Positions 1-12,269 of a stretch of 64,000 nt of DNA are shown piece after piece. The position numbers were made by a program, and so were the translations under genes. Under the pieces are notes generated by a model. The model saw only the letters and a list, made by a program, of their open reading frames with translations, ran no database searches and was not told the DNA's origin. Position 1 is the first letter of the stretch. The number at the start of each line of letters is the position of its first letter. Source of the stretch: Melastoma dodecandrum (taxonomy: Eukaryota > Streptophyta > Magnoliopsida > Myrtales > Melastomataceae); assembly GCA_029817715.1 (NCBI GenBank), contig JARUPY010000602.1, forward strand, positions 823,501 through 887,500, given 5' to 3'.

Positions 1-2740
1 GTGGTTCGATAAAAGTGGGAACGAAATCCCAGTGGATTCTAATGATAAAAAAATAATATGCTGAAATAATCACTGAATATAACATCTACTTTTAAAATAA
101 TGCCCTTGAAATTGGATTCCGGAAATTGGCACCCGAAATTTCGATTTGGCACACGACAAAGAAATCGGATTTGGTAATTTTTTAAAGAGTGAAAATGAAT
201 TTGATAACCCTAATTTGGTGTGTTACGACGAATTTTGAAACAAAACTCTTATATTTTTTAAATACTAAATATTTTTCGTGTGATTTTGTATGAAAACTCT
301 TCGAGATGAGATACGTACCCACATAGAAGGAGGTTTATATATAAATCATTCATATATGTCTCAAATTTTAGTTATTCAAAGTTGAATATCAATGGGAAAA
401 AAAAAATGAAAGGGGAGAAGAATAGAGGATAAGAAAAGTGACAAAGATACGAGATTTTATTACAAGGGTGAACTTTTGACCCCCGAGAGAGAGAGAGATA
501 AATGGTAATTAAATATGTCAATGATTTTATGCGCACAAAATCCCTTTCCAATGATTTTGATGGTCTCCGAATTCTGCCCTCCCTGTTTTTGGTTTGGATG
601 TCATAACATCGACGAAACATCATGAACCAACAACAAATAGTATTATTGGGGGTTTAAACCGGGCAAAAACAAACAATCGATCAACCCGATTTATTATTAT
701 TGTCAAGAAAGAAAAAAAAAATATCACAAGGAAAGTACATGGAGATATTTCTTCTTCTTCCTTCTCCTTTGATGATGAAATCAAAATCACTCGCTAATAA
801 GGATATGAAACAGCAACCCTTTTGTCATGTCTTTATGAGACCAAACACTATCAAAACCATGTGTATAGTACGGCGTTTTGTTTATGTTCTTTAAGTTCCC
901 TTTTTATCTCGTCTGATTTGATTTGATTTGTTGATATAAATAAGAGATTGAAAACTCTCGGACCCAACGTAAGATATACAAGAAGGGGAACGACAACTTG
1001 TCTAATCTCCAAAGTGGAAAGACAAAATGGCCCTTGTCTTAGTCCAAATCAAAACTCTAATAATTGGGAGCATTATTGTCTGTCCGGGGTGGAAATCTTT
1101 GAGTATGACGTGCTCATGTCTTGTGTTTTTTGGGGATCAGTAGTATCGGAATCGAACTTCGGAGCTCTCTGGATCGATTGTAATTAAGTAGAATTGTAAA
1201 TGATTTAATCGATAGAATCAAAATTTTTGTATTGTGAGGATCGCGACAAACATTCTCGATTTATCGAATATTTTGTATACTTGGGTGGGGTAATGGTTAT
1301 GGTTCTTTTTTTTTGTCTTCTTTTAAGGATTCAAGTTCCCCAAACTAACTAAAACTCCTGCTTGAGATAATTAAATGCACTATGAGTTCCCCTTGCCCCC
1401 CGACAGCTTGATCAAATCTTCTCTTCATTACCCCCTTTTTTTTTGTTTCCCCTTTCTTTTTGGCATATTGTGTTCATTCAACTAAAAACACCTTTCTTTT
1501 CATTCCAACTCGATTTATACATTTCCATATAACATTGTGAATTTATCTGTATTATCAATTTGGTGAAGAAGAATCAATCATTCATCCATTGTTACTCACA
1601 GAGGGTAAAAACAAAAAAAAGAAGAAAAGCAAAACAATTTGGATGGGAAGTGTCAACCTTTGTAATTGATGGCAAATCAAGTAGTTGGGTGGGGACAAAA
1701 CAAAGGGGTTCTCCTTTTTTACTCCATTGTTTCTTGCCACATTTTAAATGTATAAATAATTTTCGAACAGATCTCAAGGTGTTTGTCAATTTTTGGTTTG
1801 AATTTATGTATTATATAGTGGGGTACAAGTAGATTTTTCATTTCCCCTTTTTCATTTTTTTTAAATTTTTTTCCCATTTCGAATTAGGGTTCTTCTTGTT
1901 CTGAATTATGCATGATTCAAGCATATGGGGGCAATGGAGGAGGCCCTATATTCCTAACTATGAGTTGTAAATCGACCCCTCTTTTCTCCAAGATTTGGAC
2001 CCCCGGGGGGGGTGGGGGGCACATTATTTTCATATGTCCGAATTGATTAGATTAGGTGCCGACACAGTTTGGAAATTTCACGAATGAGCGAATAATCCTA
2101 TCTATATCCATGATATGATATGAAAAAGGGGGTTACATTATTTTCTCACTTTTGAACTCAAAATCAAGAGGGATATTTTCTATTTTCCCTTTCTTCTAAG
2201 ATGGGAAACAGCTCAAATGTAGCAAACTCTTAAAAACATAGAACACGAAAGAAGGGGAGAGGGGTCCCTCTAAAGAACTTGGTATGGTGTCAATTATACA
2301 TCAAATCAAGATAGCATAATTGTTCCTTACCAACAGGGCATGTTTTTGTGAGTGTGAGGGAGTGTGTTCTTTAGTTGCCCATTCAATCAAAAAGAGATGA
2401 AAGTTATGGGATATGAATAAGTAATAAACCCCAAAAAATAGGACAAGCACTGAGGTTATGTTGTTATCGTTGATGATGTCCCCCTCTCCCTCCCTCCCTT
2501 GGATATTTTTATCCAAAGGACACCAAACCCGTGATGGACAAGGAAATACGAATGATTCCTCTGATCATAGTGATTGAACAAGGGGTCGGTCGTTCCGGTC
2601 CTCAGCCATTGCTAACTCACATGTACAAAGGGCCGAGACGACCCGGGCCTCGAGGGGCCAGCTGCGAGCATGACCCCGCTTTTGCTCTAGGGTTGAGGAT
2701 GAGCTGAGTATGTTAATCTGAATGAGCAGCGAATGGTTCA
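1..2740. other. AT-rich intergenic stretch, no gene seen
   Basis: No reading frame here has recognisable protein motifs. The stretch is AT-rich, with many A and T homopolymers and a short run of G at about 2003-2020. Small open frames (for example 948-1187 and 1560-1832) read as low-complexity or random peptide. I see no terminal repeats and no tRNA. Confidence 0.6.
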
Positions 2741-5484
2741 GAGAAACTAAGGAAAAGGAGCATGATGAATACTAATGCATGAAAAAGAAGAAGAAGAAGA
2801 AGAAGAAGCAAATTGACTGAACCAGATGGCCAATGAATGGTTCACTGAAACCAGAGGACAAACAAGACAAGAAAAGTTACTTCCCTGACCAATTTTCATG
2901 GTGGTCCTGAAGCCAAACATTGGTCTTCCAAGGTGGAGGGATTCCCCATTCCAGCTATGACCTGTCCTGCTTTTAAGCAATAAAGAAATTACTACCCAAG
3001 TCACAGAAACCACGTAGAAACCTGCAATTATTCCCAGAGCATGAGTAGAAACTGTGTCCCAGAAGATAAACGTTATCACAGAAGGACCTCTATTTCAGTG
3101 ATCAACAAGAAGGGGTAGTGAAGCCAAAAGGTTCCTCCGAAAGTGACAGGTAAATGGGAGAAAGAAAAAGGTTTTGACTGGGTATCATTATTGAGGCACT
3201 GCAAGGAGCAGAGGAAGCCGTGTATGAGGACGTACGACACACCACACAATCACAGTATCCAGTATTAGATGTCCACCATATAATTGATCCTCTATTTTGG
3301 GGACCATGACAAAGAGATTCAAGCTCATCTGCTCCAAGTCTGACATGTTTATGTGAGATGGGATTTTTGCCTGGATGATATGGATGGCGGTCAACGCCTG
3401 CACCATTGAAAAATCTTGTGTTTTTTCTTCCATCTGCAGGGGCTGCTGAATTTCCTGTGATCGAGCAAGACACCCCACTCCCATTACACCGTAAGGACTT
3501 CTCGGCATCCTGGATATCATCAATCATTACACAGAAGAAACAAGCCGAATGAGACAGAGATTTGAAAAATTTGAGCACGCAAGGCAAAGGCTGCCCCCAC
3601 ACCACATGGGGAGAAAAAAATGCTCCACCTCTCTTTCCACAGCATGATGAAATGAACCAAAGCCGTCCAACTCACTTACCCAACAACTACTTCTTTTCAT
3701 CAACAGAAGTTGGGGACCAGCCGCACAGCATAGGGCCTTTTGTGATGCAAAAGGAAAACAGAGAGCCTAGAACCTACAAGGATAGGACAATCATCTAAAA
3801 CTTAGATCCGGGTCACTTGCAAAGATGGGCACCTTTAGCATATCCATGGTCATGATGACACGTCTTTATCAGCACTAACTGTTGGAATAGCCCACCAGAT
3901 GAGGGAAAAAAATAATAAAGATAGAAAGAGGATGACATACTGAATTTGGGATTAAAAAATAAGCCTGCTGATCAGAAGAAGAAGTTAGCACCATCTCATA
4001 AGAACAACAAGCTTACATGGTGTTTTCAAAGTGATTCAATAAATTGCAACAGAATTAACTTCAAACTCCACCAGTTCATGTTAAAGAGAGACCGAGCTTA
4101 TCTTTATGACAGTGCCTTGCAAGCTGGAAATCATAATCTACCACAAGATGATATATGTGTCAAGTGATTATGGACACCAAACCAATGTAGTAAGACAAGC
4201 ATTGATATAATCAAACGGTAAGATGTTTTACCCTTCTCAACCACAACTTAATATTTCAGAACAAGTCCTGACCTCAAAGCTGAGGGAATACTGCAAGGTC
4301 AACAAATTGCCCACAAAAGGAAAAGCCCCCTGCAGAATCCCTAACTCTTCAAGTATTGACAACTGTCTTTGGGGCAAAGCTGGACACGCTACCAAAATCT
4401 ATGCTTTGAAAGAACTGGCTGCAGACTAATAGTTGGCATCCAATGCATGATCCAACAAGGCCTACACCTGACGAATGAAAACTAGACTTTCAGTAGTCTA
4501 TGATGCCGGATTGTCATCATGCTTAAGTGCAAGCTCAACACTCACATGAATTCCAATTGTGGAGGAAGTCAAGAATATCCCATTCACCGAAAACTAGAAT
4601 ATCCAAGAAACCATGCTGCTGAAGAACAAGAGAAAGTAGATTTCAGGGTAGGTACAGGCACCAAAGGAACAGCTTTCGCATTCCTTAGCCACAGAAAGCC
4701 AAATTCTCATCAACATGTACGGGATCACAATGTAACATGACGAAGACACAAGGAGAATAGGGAGAATCCAAACGTCTGAATTTTCATCTGTCCCACACAG
4801 AAATTACACCAACTGATGCTCATTTGTTTACATAAAATCGAAAAAGGAAATGATGAGGTGATAAATTACGTTTTATTACCTAATTAGGTAAGAGAAAGAA
4901 GTCCATCACACGAGAAATGGATAACTATCAAATAATCAACCTTTTGAGGTATCGTATTGGCATCACCAACTAATGAAAAACAAAGAGCTCCCCTTCAGCA
5001 AGTTCGGAATACGCTCCGCTCTTGTTAGTTGTGCAACGGCTAACTAATCCAACAGAATAAATGCTGATAGAGGACCAGGCTTTGGATGTCCATAGCCTCT
5101 AAGAATTGCTTCTACACTCGATATCCTAATGAAAACTGCATAAACAGATAATTCATCTTCAACCATCCTACAATGAACGGGAATTCCCAACATTACATTT
5201 CACAAATGCACACCTGCTAAAGTTCCAAACTGATGTTGCATGGCCATCATTCATACTAATTACAAACTGGTGCAGTCAAATGTTTGGTAGATAATATAAA
5301 TGAGCAATCCCCGAGACGTTGCAGAACAGAAAACGGTGGGGGAGTAGTCCACCCTTCACGGACAGAACTTCAGAAAGATTAGGTCTTTCAGCATCATCTA
5401 GCAGATGTAAAACTCCCAGAAATGATTGACATCAGTTAAATGCAACCTCTTCAGAAACAAATAGCCTCCCATAAACCACAAACA
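2741..5484 (-). other. possible transcribed but unrecognised region downstream of the lipid phosphatase
   Basis: Two overlapping minus-strand frames (3102-3605 and 3188-3523) and a third at 2747-3079 with one hydrophobic stretch (residues around GIIAGFYVVSVTWVVISLLL) could be pieces of a spliced small gene, or just non-coding RNA downstream of the phosphatase at 5609-6241. The frames conflict with each other, and I recognise no family. A (GAA)n run lies at about 2784-2809. From 3640 to 5480 I see no coding signal. Confidence 0.25.
2784..2809. repeat. (GAA)n microsatellite
   Basis: About eight to nine consecutive AAG/GAA units. Similar trinucleotide tracts occur at about 9970-9990, 21004-21024, 22347-22370 and 58679-58697. 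Confidence 0.9.
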
Positions 5485-5608
5485 CTAGAAATGTCTTGCA
5501 GGCGTCAAGCTAACAATGGTAAAATCAGACAAAGAAGATGGATCCAATTTCAAATCCATCTTGTTTCCATTGCCAAGACAACAATCGGTATGCAACTGAA
5601 TGAATGAT

Positions 5609-6241
5609 CTACAACCAGACAAACCCATTAAACCTGAAAAACCAACATGAAACCAGCGCTTCGGCGACACCTAAACAACTCCCAACAATCACATCCCAGA
5701 GGTAATGCCTCCCCAGCAGAACCCTAGACACTGCAGTGGCAAACGCCCATGCCCAAATTCCCAGCAGAGCCCTGTTCCAAACACAGCCAACAGGCCCCGT
5801 CCCCGCGCCGGCTCCCTTCTGTGAGAACCCGCCTATCTCCAACATGGACAACTGAATCGCGGTGGCAACTAGGAAAACGCGAGAGGCGTGGCCGCTGGGA
5901 AAGGAGTAGTTGTCGGCACGGACGGCGACGGACATGGAGGAGGAGTGGTTGTAGGAGGGCCGCGAGCGGCGGAAGACGATCTTGACGAGGCCGACGACGG
6001 CAATGTCGAGGATGAGGCCGAGGAGGAGGTAGCGAAGGGACGAACGCGGAGGGAAGGGGAGCTGCACGGGGGAGAGGTAGAGGGAGAGGACGAGCGGGAA
6101 GAATAGGCGAAAGTCGCCTGAGAGCTCGAGGAGGAGGAAGAGGGAGTAAGGGACGGGATTGTGTCGGTGAAGGAAGGACGAGACGGCGGTGTCCGCGGCG
6201 GCGACGCGGGTGAGGAGGGTGGCAGGGGGCTGTGTAGTCAT
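5609..6241 (-). CDS. LPPB: lipid phosphate phosphatase, PAP2 family (LPP-beta-like)
   Basis: This is an intronless frame of 210 residues. It carries all three signatures of the PAP2 acid phosphatase superfamily: K87-x6-R94-P95 (KIVFRRSRP), P115-S-G-H118, and S172-R-x5-H179-x3-D183 (SRVLLGRHYLWD). His118 and His179 are the expected phospho-acceptor and general acid residues. At least four hydrophobic segments surround these motifs, so the active site should face one side of an intracellular membrane. Length and layout match plant LPP-beta/-epsilon proteins, which hydrolyse phosphatidate or isoprenyl phosphates; the exact substrate cannot be read from sequence. The start MTTQPPATLL is the first in-frame ATG, and the upstream spacer to 6300 contains no better one. 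A second open frame covering 5724-6257 is its GC-rich shadow. Confidence 0.9.
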   Translation of the reverse strand: MTTQPPATLLTRVAAADTAVSSFLHRHNPVPYSLFLLLELSGDFRLFFPLVLSLYLSPVQLPFPPRSSLRYLLLGLILDIAVVGLVKIVFRRSRPSYNHSSSMSVAVRADNYSFPSGHASRVFLVATAIQLSMLEIGGFSQKGAGAGTGPVGCVWNRALLGIWAWAFATAVSRVLLGRHYLWDVIVGSCLGVAEALVSCWFFRFNGFVWL

Positions 6242-6261
6242 CGCCGGCGCCGGTCAAGTAA

Positions 6262-8878
6262 TCGCGGCAGAAGCATGTGGTGGCGGGGAGTCATTGGACG
6301 AGCTGCCAGGGAGATGGTCAGGGAGTAAGAATCTATCTAATTATCCCTACTCCCTTCCCAGCGAGAGGAATATTTAATGGGGGCAAATTCGGGAATTCAA
6401 GTAAAAAACAAAAGTCCTTGGCAGTTTTAATGGGCCGGTCCAAACCTCGGAATCGTTTTTGGGCCCGTCAAATAATTAATTCGTACTTTTGATTAACGGG
6501 CCGAAGACCCATAATACGAGGGACGAGCGACCTAATCTCCCGTCTAATTACACCATTTGATTTCTGGCGTGAATGTTTGTGAGGAATTCCTCCTAAGGTT
6601 ATTCTAACAAGTGAGATCGGCGCTTTACCCCCTCCTCCATTCACGAGCAGGTACTGTCATGGATCTCGCGGGAATTTCTTTATCTCGAGGCGTGGCGTAT
6701 CATCGCGGTCGCGACTAGAAAAATGTGCGCCTTAAATAATCTCAATAGTCTAGTTGCCGCCTCTATGTTTTTGCATCACCATCAGGGGCTACAACCAGCA
6801 CTAAAGGTGATATATCTACGTCGACCAACTCTCCTCAACAAGTCTTAGGAAGAGCAAAACGACAATGGGCCATTTTGGACAAACTTGCCCCAAATGTTGT
6901 AATAACCTCGTAGGAATAGGAAACGTCGTCTACTCATTGGGGTTCGGCAAGAAAGGAGCGAAAACAAAACCTACCCGCGAAAGCCGAAGCCCTACTGTGT
7001 TTTGCTACGTAAAAGGGTTTGGTGTTGTTGGGCGAGGAAATTTAATGTAAAACGACCGTCCATTTAATGAAGACATCTTATGCCCTTTCAAACGAGTTTG
7101 ACTGAAACCCCGATCCCCCAACTCCTTCGGCGTGTTGTAGAAGGTGGAAACTGCATTGATGAAGATGCACTTGAAAATATATGAAGCGGGAGGGAAAGAA
7201 CAAAACTCTGGTCAAATCAAAGGGCGATAGATATAATATACGCATGGGGCAATGGATTTTACGTACCACGACATTGCATTACTTACTATATTTACTAAAC
7301 TGCAGTTAATAGGGAGGGGGGGGGGTGCGGCTGATGGGTTTTAAAAAAGAGATCGTGTAAAGATGTCATCGCCATGATTGTGTTTTTTGTTTGTGGTTGC
7401 TTATAGAGTTTACGGCAATTAATGGTATTAAAAGTGGAAACTTTTATTGCATGGAAAGACTCAGTGAGGAGGGAAATGCAAAAGAAATAAAACACTTTGG
7501 TTTTCGTAGAGGCGTGGCAAAAAATAAGGCTGCGACAAAACAACACAAAGATTTTGCTACAAAGTAAGTTATCACGTCAACCAACATCATCAATTTAATT
7601 AAAAAAAAAAGCAAACCCTCCTCCTCCTCCTCTTCCTACTACTACTCCTTACTTTGGACAATTATCGAGGGAAATTTTTTCTAAAAAGAAAGGAAAAAGC
7701 CATTGCCTTTCTCTTTTCCTTAGTGCATTCTGCACTTGCATGTTGCTTTGCTTTGTTTTTCTTCTCTCTTATTTACATTAGGAAGTGAACGAAAACCCAA
7801 AGTTTTAAACCTCTCCATGATGATCGTATATAACCATGATAATGATAAAATCAACACTTGGTGTCCCGATTTCATTAGCATAGGGTTGTCCTTGTCCCCC
7901 CCAATCTTCCCCCGATGTTAACGCCCGAGGCATTTTTCGAGGATCTTGCCCGAATCTAGAGATCACAATCGATAATAATAATAATAAAAGGGAAGGGTTC
8001 TCTTGCGGCATTATCAGTTTGAAATTTCAGTGCCCCTTTGTTTGGTTAAGGTGTCATCGTCTCCTCTCTGCCAGCTTCATCATTCCTCTTAATATTCTTC
8101 TAGTTTTCTTCTCCCCCTCAACCATAAAGAGAAAAAAAAACATTAGAATAATAAACCCCGACTATCTATCTCTCGCTCTCTCCCTTTATGCTCCAGATAA
8201 CAACCCCCGGTGTCATAAATTAGGTTAGTAACCAAACCTCGGACGTGTAGTGAAAGATTCGTGTCGAGTTTCTTCTCTAAAATAATACAAATTTTGGTGG
8301 GTGAGGTGATGCCATTCCATCAGATACCCAGCTGACCGTCCATCCAAAAAAATGGCTCCGCTATATGATGATGTGTAGGGTTTTATTTGTTGCTTTGACT
8401 CCAAGAACACAATGATGCCGACAATTCGATACAAATACAAGCTCTGATTTTTATAATCGGGCACGGAAAAACTTGGTACGTTACTTATTATCAAATGAAA
8501 CATTTGATTAGAAATAAAAAGATTAAATGCAAAGATAAAGGCATTATTTCCCTGAAATTGGGTGTTTCATTTTCCTTTGTTTTTATTTTAAGGAGGGGAA
8601 GTCTCCAGAGATGAGGGGGGGTCGTGTTCTTTTTTATTTTTTTTTTATTTTTTGGTGCGTGTGGGACAAACCACATGATGAAATTTCGTTCGCCTTCAAT
8701 TGAATGTGTTTTGTTGTATAGTCTTAGGGCCAATGAAGTGACGCTGCACATTCCACGTGGGCCTCCTTCCTCAACCCAAGGGGTAATCCCGTCATTTTAA
8801 CCCCATCCCCAACTCCAACCTCCCCCCCCCCCCAAATGACCCAAGTTTCAGTTTCAGTTCGGTTGGGTTGTTCTCCAA
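6262..8878. other. intergenic spacer, no gene seen
   Basis: Short open frames here (6277-6492, 6865-7050, 8225-8503 and others) show no domain, and their composition follows the local base skew. There is a G run at about 7313-7325 and a C run at about 8821-8833 just before the next gene. I see no terminal repeats or RNA gene. Confidence 0.5.
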
Positions 8879-9760
8879 ATGGCGACCGCCTGGGTGAAGT
8901 CTTTGCAGTGCAAGTCCAGGGCGTTGGAGGACGTCCGCTGCCACGGGACCAAACACTACTCCCCCTCCGGTGGCAGTTGCCGCCACACTGCCCGCTCCGT
9001 GAGGGACATCATCGACGTCTCCAGGCACTATAAGCCCAAGAACCCCAAGCACACCAAGCGCGACTGCTCGGGCTCCGATACATGCGACCGCGGCGGCCTG
9101 TCCTCGCTTCACGTCGTGCCGGAATCCTTGGCGTTGTACCCTGCCCTGACTGAGCTTCACCGTGGTCATCCCTCGAGGAACGTGGTTGAGATTATCTTCC
9201 ACACCGGCTGGGGCTCCAGGCCCTTCCCGGGTAGGGTCGAGCGTATATTCAAGGTCCGGAACAAGCCCGGGACAGTCGCCCAGTTCGAGGAATACCGGGG
9301 CTCTGTCCAGTTAAGGGCAGGGCCTCGGCAGTCCCCGTCCAGGTCAGTGAATCCCGGAGGAGGAGGGGTTGTCCCGGGAGTGAGGAGTGGGGACAATGCT
9401 AGGTGCCTCGCGGACGGAAACGAGGTGATGGGGTTCCAGTGCGTAGGTGGGGCGGGCGGAAGCGGGGCGGTCTGCGACGTCACGGCTTTTGGAGGAGCGA
9501 TGGAGACGAAGGGGAGGTTCGTGGCGGTGCGGACGTTTTCGGGTAGCGGGCTGGCGCACGAGAACGGGGGAGGAGGCAAGGGGAGGAGGGCGATGCTGGT
9601 GTGCAGGGTCATAGCGGGGAGGGTTCTGGAGAAGGGGGTGATCAACCCGTTCTCGGACACGCCGGCCGCCTGCGATTCGGTGAGCCGGCGGAATGGGGAG
9701 CTGGTGGTGTTGGATTCAAGGGCCGTTTTGCCTTGCTTCCTAATTATCTACAGATTGTAA
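8879..9760 (+). CDS. PARP-fold protein of the plant C2H2-like family, zinc finger absent
   Basis: Single-exon frame of 293 residues starting MATAWVKSLQCKS. From about residue 85 it matches a plant family usually labelled zinc finger C2H2-like with a poly(ADP-ribose) polymerase-like fold: blocks such as HPSRNVVEIIFHTGW, FKVRNKPGTVAQFEEYR, ADGNEVMGFQC, KGRRAMLVCRVIAGRV and the C-terminal RAVLPCFLIIYRL. Family members I recall carry a C2H2 finger just before the HPSRN-type block. Here that stretch (residues 60-85) has cysteines but no C-x2-C...H-x3-5-H pattern, so the finger is lost or was never present. Catalytic PARP activity has not been shown for this family as far as I know. The codon use is strongly GC-rich compared with its flanks, which is normal for plant intronless genes. 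Confidence 0.8.
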   Translation: MATAWVKSLQCKSRALEDVRCHGTKHYSPSGGSCRHTARSVRDIIDVSRHYKPKNPKHTKRDCSGSDTCDRGGLSSLHVVPESLALYPALTELHRGHPSRNVVEIIFHTGWGSRPFPGRVERIFKVRNKPGTVAQFEEYRGSVQLRAGPRQSPSRSVNPGGGGVVPGVRSGDNARCLADGNEVMGFQCVGGAGGSGAVCDVTAFGGAMETKGRFVAVRTFSGSGLAHENGGGGKGRRAMLVCRVIAGRVLEKGVINPFSDTPAACDSVSRRNGELVVLDSRAVLPCFLIIYRL

Positions 9761-10039
9761 AGCCCAAAAAAAGAACCATGAAATTAGTAATTCGAAGAAA
9801 ATTTCTGTATCTCATCAGGATGGTTTTAGAATTCCCTTTCTATGAAGAAAATTTCTTGGCCTTCTGTCATTCTTGTGTGATCAAATCAAATTAAATAAAA
9901 TGCTAAGACTGCAACAGTTTGCTGCACTTTATTCGTCTCTAATTGAATCACAAACCCAGTTCTTCCCTAAGAAGAAGAAGAAGAAGAAGTCTCCATCTTC
10001 TAAGCTTTAACATTATTCTCAAATCCAATCTGCAGCACG
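9761..10039. other. short spacer between two plus-strand genes
   Basis: AT-rich sequence containing a (GAA)n tract at about 9970-9990, probably the 3' UTR of the preceding gene and the 5' leader of the next one. Confidence 0.5.
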
Positions 10040-11057
10040 ATGCACAAAGCCGTCGGTAAATCAATCCATCTATTTCTTTTCGGTTTCGTCTGAGCGGCCG
10101 GCTGCACTTTTCTGTCGATCTGGTCGTTGTTCGGGGTTCTGAAATACGAGTGGATGATGTATGATCTTAGTTTCGTTCGCGTCAATCCCCCCTGCAGCTT
10201 TCTTGGCGCCCAAGAAAACCCGCAAGTTCGAGGACTTCTACGCGGAGTGGATCGATGCCCTCGATGTGACCCTTCTGCCCGTCCTCAATGGCTCCGGCAC
10301 GGGGATCACTGAGGCCTTCTTGGCCTCCCATGTGGACCGCATCCACCAGCACTTCCAGAACTACTACACCGCCCTGGACACGGCCGTAATCTCGTGCCCT
10401 CATCGGCACCTCCCCCTCCTCCTCCACCCCCCGTGGTTTTCCCCTCTCCAGGTGCCCTTCCTCTTCCTCGGCGACCTCCACCCCTTCCTCTTCACCACCC
10501 TCCTCCGATCCTTTGTGTTAGATCGCGACGATGAGGACGGGGAAACCGACATTGACGAAGACGGCGGGCAATCCGACATGAAGAGCCCTGCTTCCGAGTA
10601 TTACCACGAGGAAGGTCCCGACGACGATGACGACGCAAGGGAAATTCACGACGTGCATCGGCAAATGGCAACGGCATGGAAGCGTCCCAGCGGGGTCCTG
10701 ATATCGCGGATAGGCGAGATGGAGCGATGGGTTAGGCGGATGGTCCCGGACTTGACGAGCCGCGTGAGGGTGAGCCAGCACAGATTCGCGGAGCAGCTGG
10801 GGAAGCGACTGGACATGTACGGGGAGGATGGGAACGGGCTTGGTGTGAGGGAGGCTGCCGAGGAAGAGATGAAGGAGATGGTGACGGCATTCGTGGAAGG
10901 GAACAGGCTACGAAGGAGCGTGATGGAGGAGATAATGAGGGCGACAGACGCGTACCAGGCGGCGAGCTACTTCCAGGCGTTGGGTCAGTTCATCGTCGGG
11001 CTTAGGGACAAGAAGGTGGTGGAGAAGTCGGAGCAGTACATGCTCGTGCTCCCATAA
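10040..11057 (+). CDS. INP1: DOG1-domain protein, INAPERTURATE POLLEN1-like
   Basis: Two exons are proposed: 10040-10055 (MHKAV plus one base) and 10198-11057, joined across a 142-bp intron that begins GTAAAT and ends CCCTGCAG. The phases agree and the product is 291 residues. An ATG at 10161 inside the intron would also open the frame, but the spliced start gives the compact N-terminus usual for the family. The protein has the DOG1 layout: FEDFYAEWIDAL near residue 14, HVDRIHQHFQNYY, PFLFLGDLHPFLFTTLLRSF, an acidic linker (about residues 110-155), then AWKRPSG, LTSRVRVSQHRFAEQLGKRL, EGNRLRRSVMEEI and a final LGQFIVGLRDKK block. This order and length fit INP1, which in Arabidopsis marks plasma-membrane domains that become pollen apertures. 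An ordinary DOG1/TGA-like relative is the alternative. Confidence 0.8.
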
Positions 11058-12174
11058 CTCTTTCTCTTAAAAATCATTAGTTTAGTTGTGGGAGGGATCA
11101 AATGAATTTGACAATATCTTCGTGTCAAACTCAACTCAACTCCCCTGGCCCAAACCCAGATGAAGGAAGTCCATTCCATTGCCCTCTCTAACTTACTTTT
11201 GGGTCCATCATGTTGTTTTGTTTTGAGAAGTTGAGCTGATTGATGATGCCGGTTTTTAGAACCCTTGTCGAGACTATGAAGGAAATCAAAGCCGTGAAAG
11301 TGGAAAGCCACATGTTTTGAGTCCCTGTACGTTATCGTAACGTAGATGAGATGGTCAGTTAACATATGTTGTCCGACGTTACTCGCTGCGGCGTGATGCG
11401 ATTGATTGCTCGCTGGGCGCTGTTGTTCTTTCATTTATGAATGCAGTATTGGCTTGCAGTTGTGCAGTATGTCTATGATGTTCTGGCAGGGTACCCTCGT
11501 CTCCGACTAACTCATGGGCGGAAGGCGAATGAAGGCGTCCTCGCTAAAATCCTCTGTTCCGTCTGACCGGAACAGAGGAAAGGTGGTTGAGTTTCAGCTC
11601 GAAACTCTTGGTATATGCCATTCATCTTCTTGCATATATATAACAGCTTGTCTAGTGACATCCCCTGCTCAGCTCTTTTCCCACCTTCACAGGCTTGGAA
11701 AGGGAAAGTATTATTGGGACTAAAAATAAAATAAATGAAACTGAAATTAACAAAATGTAAAAATTTCGAGGAACAAAAAGGGTAAAACTTTTTTTAAGAA
11801 ACAAATTAATATTTTAAATTCTTTTATAATCCAATTATAACATTGAAACTTAAATGTTTGATTTATGTTAACGAATAGCTTTCATTATCCTATTTAACCT
11901 TAATTTTAATCATTTTCTGGTTCATACACAAAGATCTGAAAGAATTTTATATGTTATATGTGTGTCGAATGACTATGTAATAATATATCCAAATTCTAAT
12001 TTTTTTTTCATAATAATCAACACACAAAGTTACATATTTAATTATGACGTAATAAAAAAGGGGGTCACAGTCACAGATTAATATTTTGGTAAAGAGAATT
12101 ATACGGAAAATTAAGTCCTTATGCAAAAAAAATATCCTCAGAACGTCCCGAAAAAACCGAGTCTCCCCTCAGAC
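11058..12174. other. intergenic spacer
   Basis: 3' flank of the INP1-like gene, then an AT-rich stretch (11700-12080). No gene seen. Minus-strand frame 10985-11434 overlaps the end of the INP1-like gene and has no motif. Confidence 0.5.
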
Positions 12175-12182
12175 TATAAATA
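12175..12182 (+). promoter_or_regulatory. TATA box of the transaldolase gene
   Basis: TATAAATA lies 88 bases upstream of the ATG at 12270, in a pyrimidine/C-rich context. This spacing predicts transcription starting near 12205-12215 and a 5' UTR of roughly 60 bases. Confidence 0.6.
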
Positions 12183-12269
12183 CCACGTCATCCCGACTGA
12201 TTCCATTTCAGCTCGACTCGGAACTGGAACTCATTCCCAAAACCGAACAAGAAGGAAGAAGAGGAAAAA

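Noticed and set aside
3102..3605. 167-codon minus-strand frame as a gene
   Set aside because: It competes with another frame on the same strand and neither has a recognisable domain; kept only as an unresolved region.
5724..6257. 177-codon minus-strand frame over the lipid phosphatase
   Set aside because: It is the Pro/Arg-rich shadow of the GC-rich phosphatase gene; only the other frame has PAP2 motifs.
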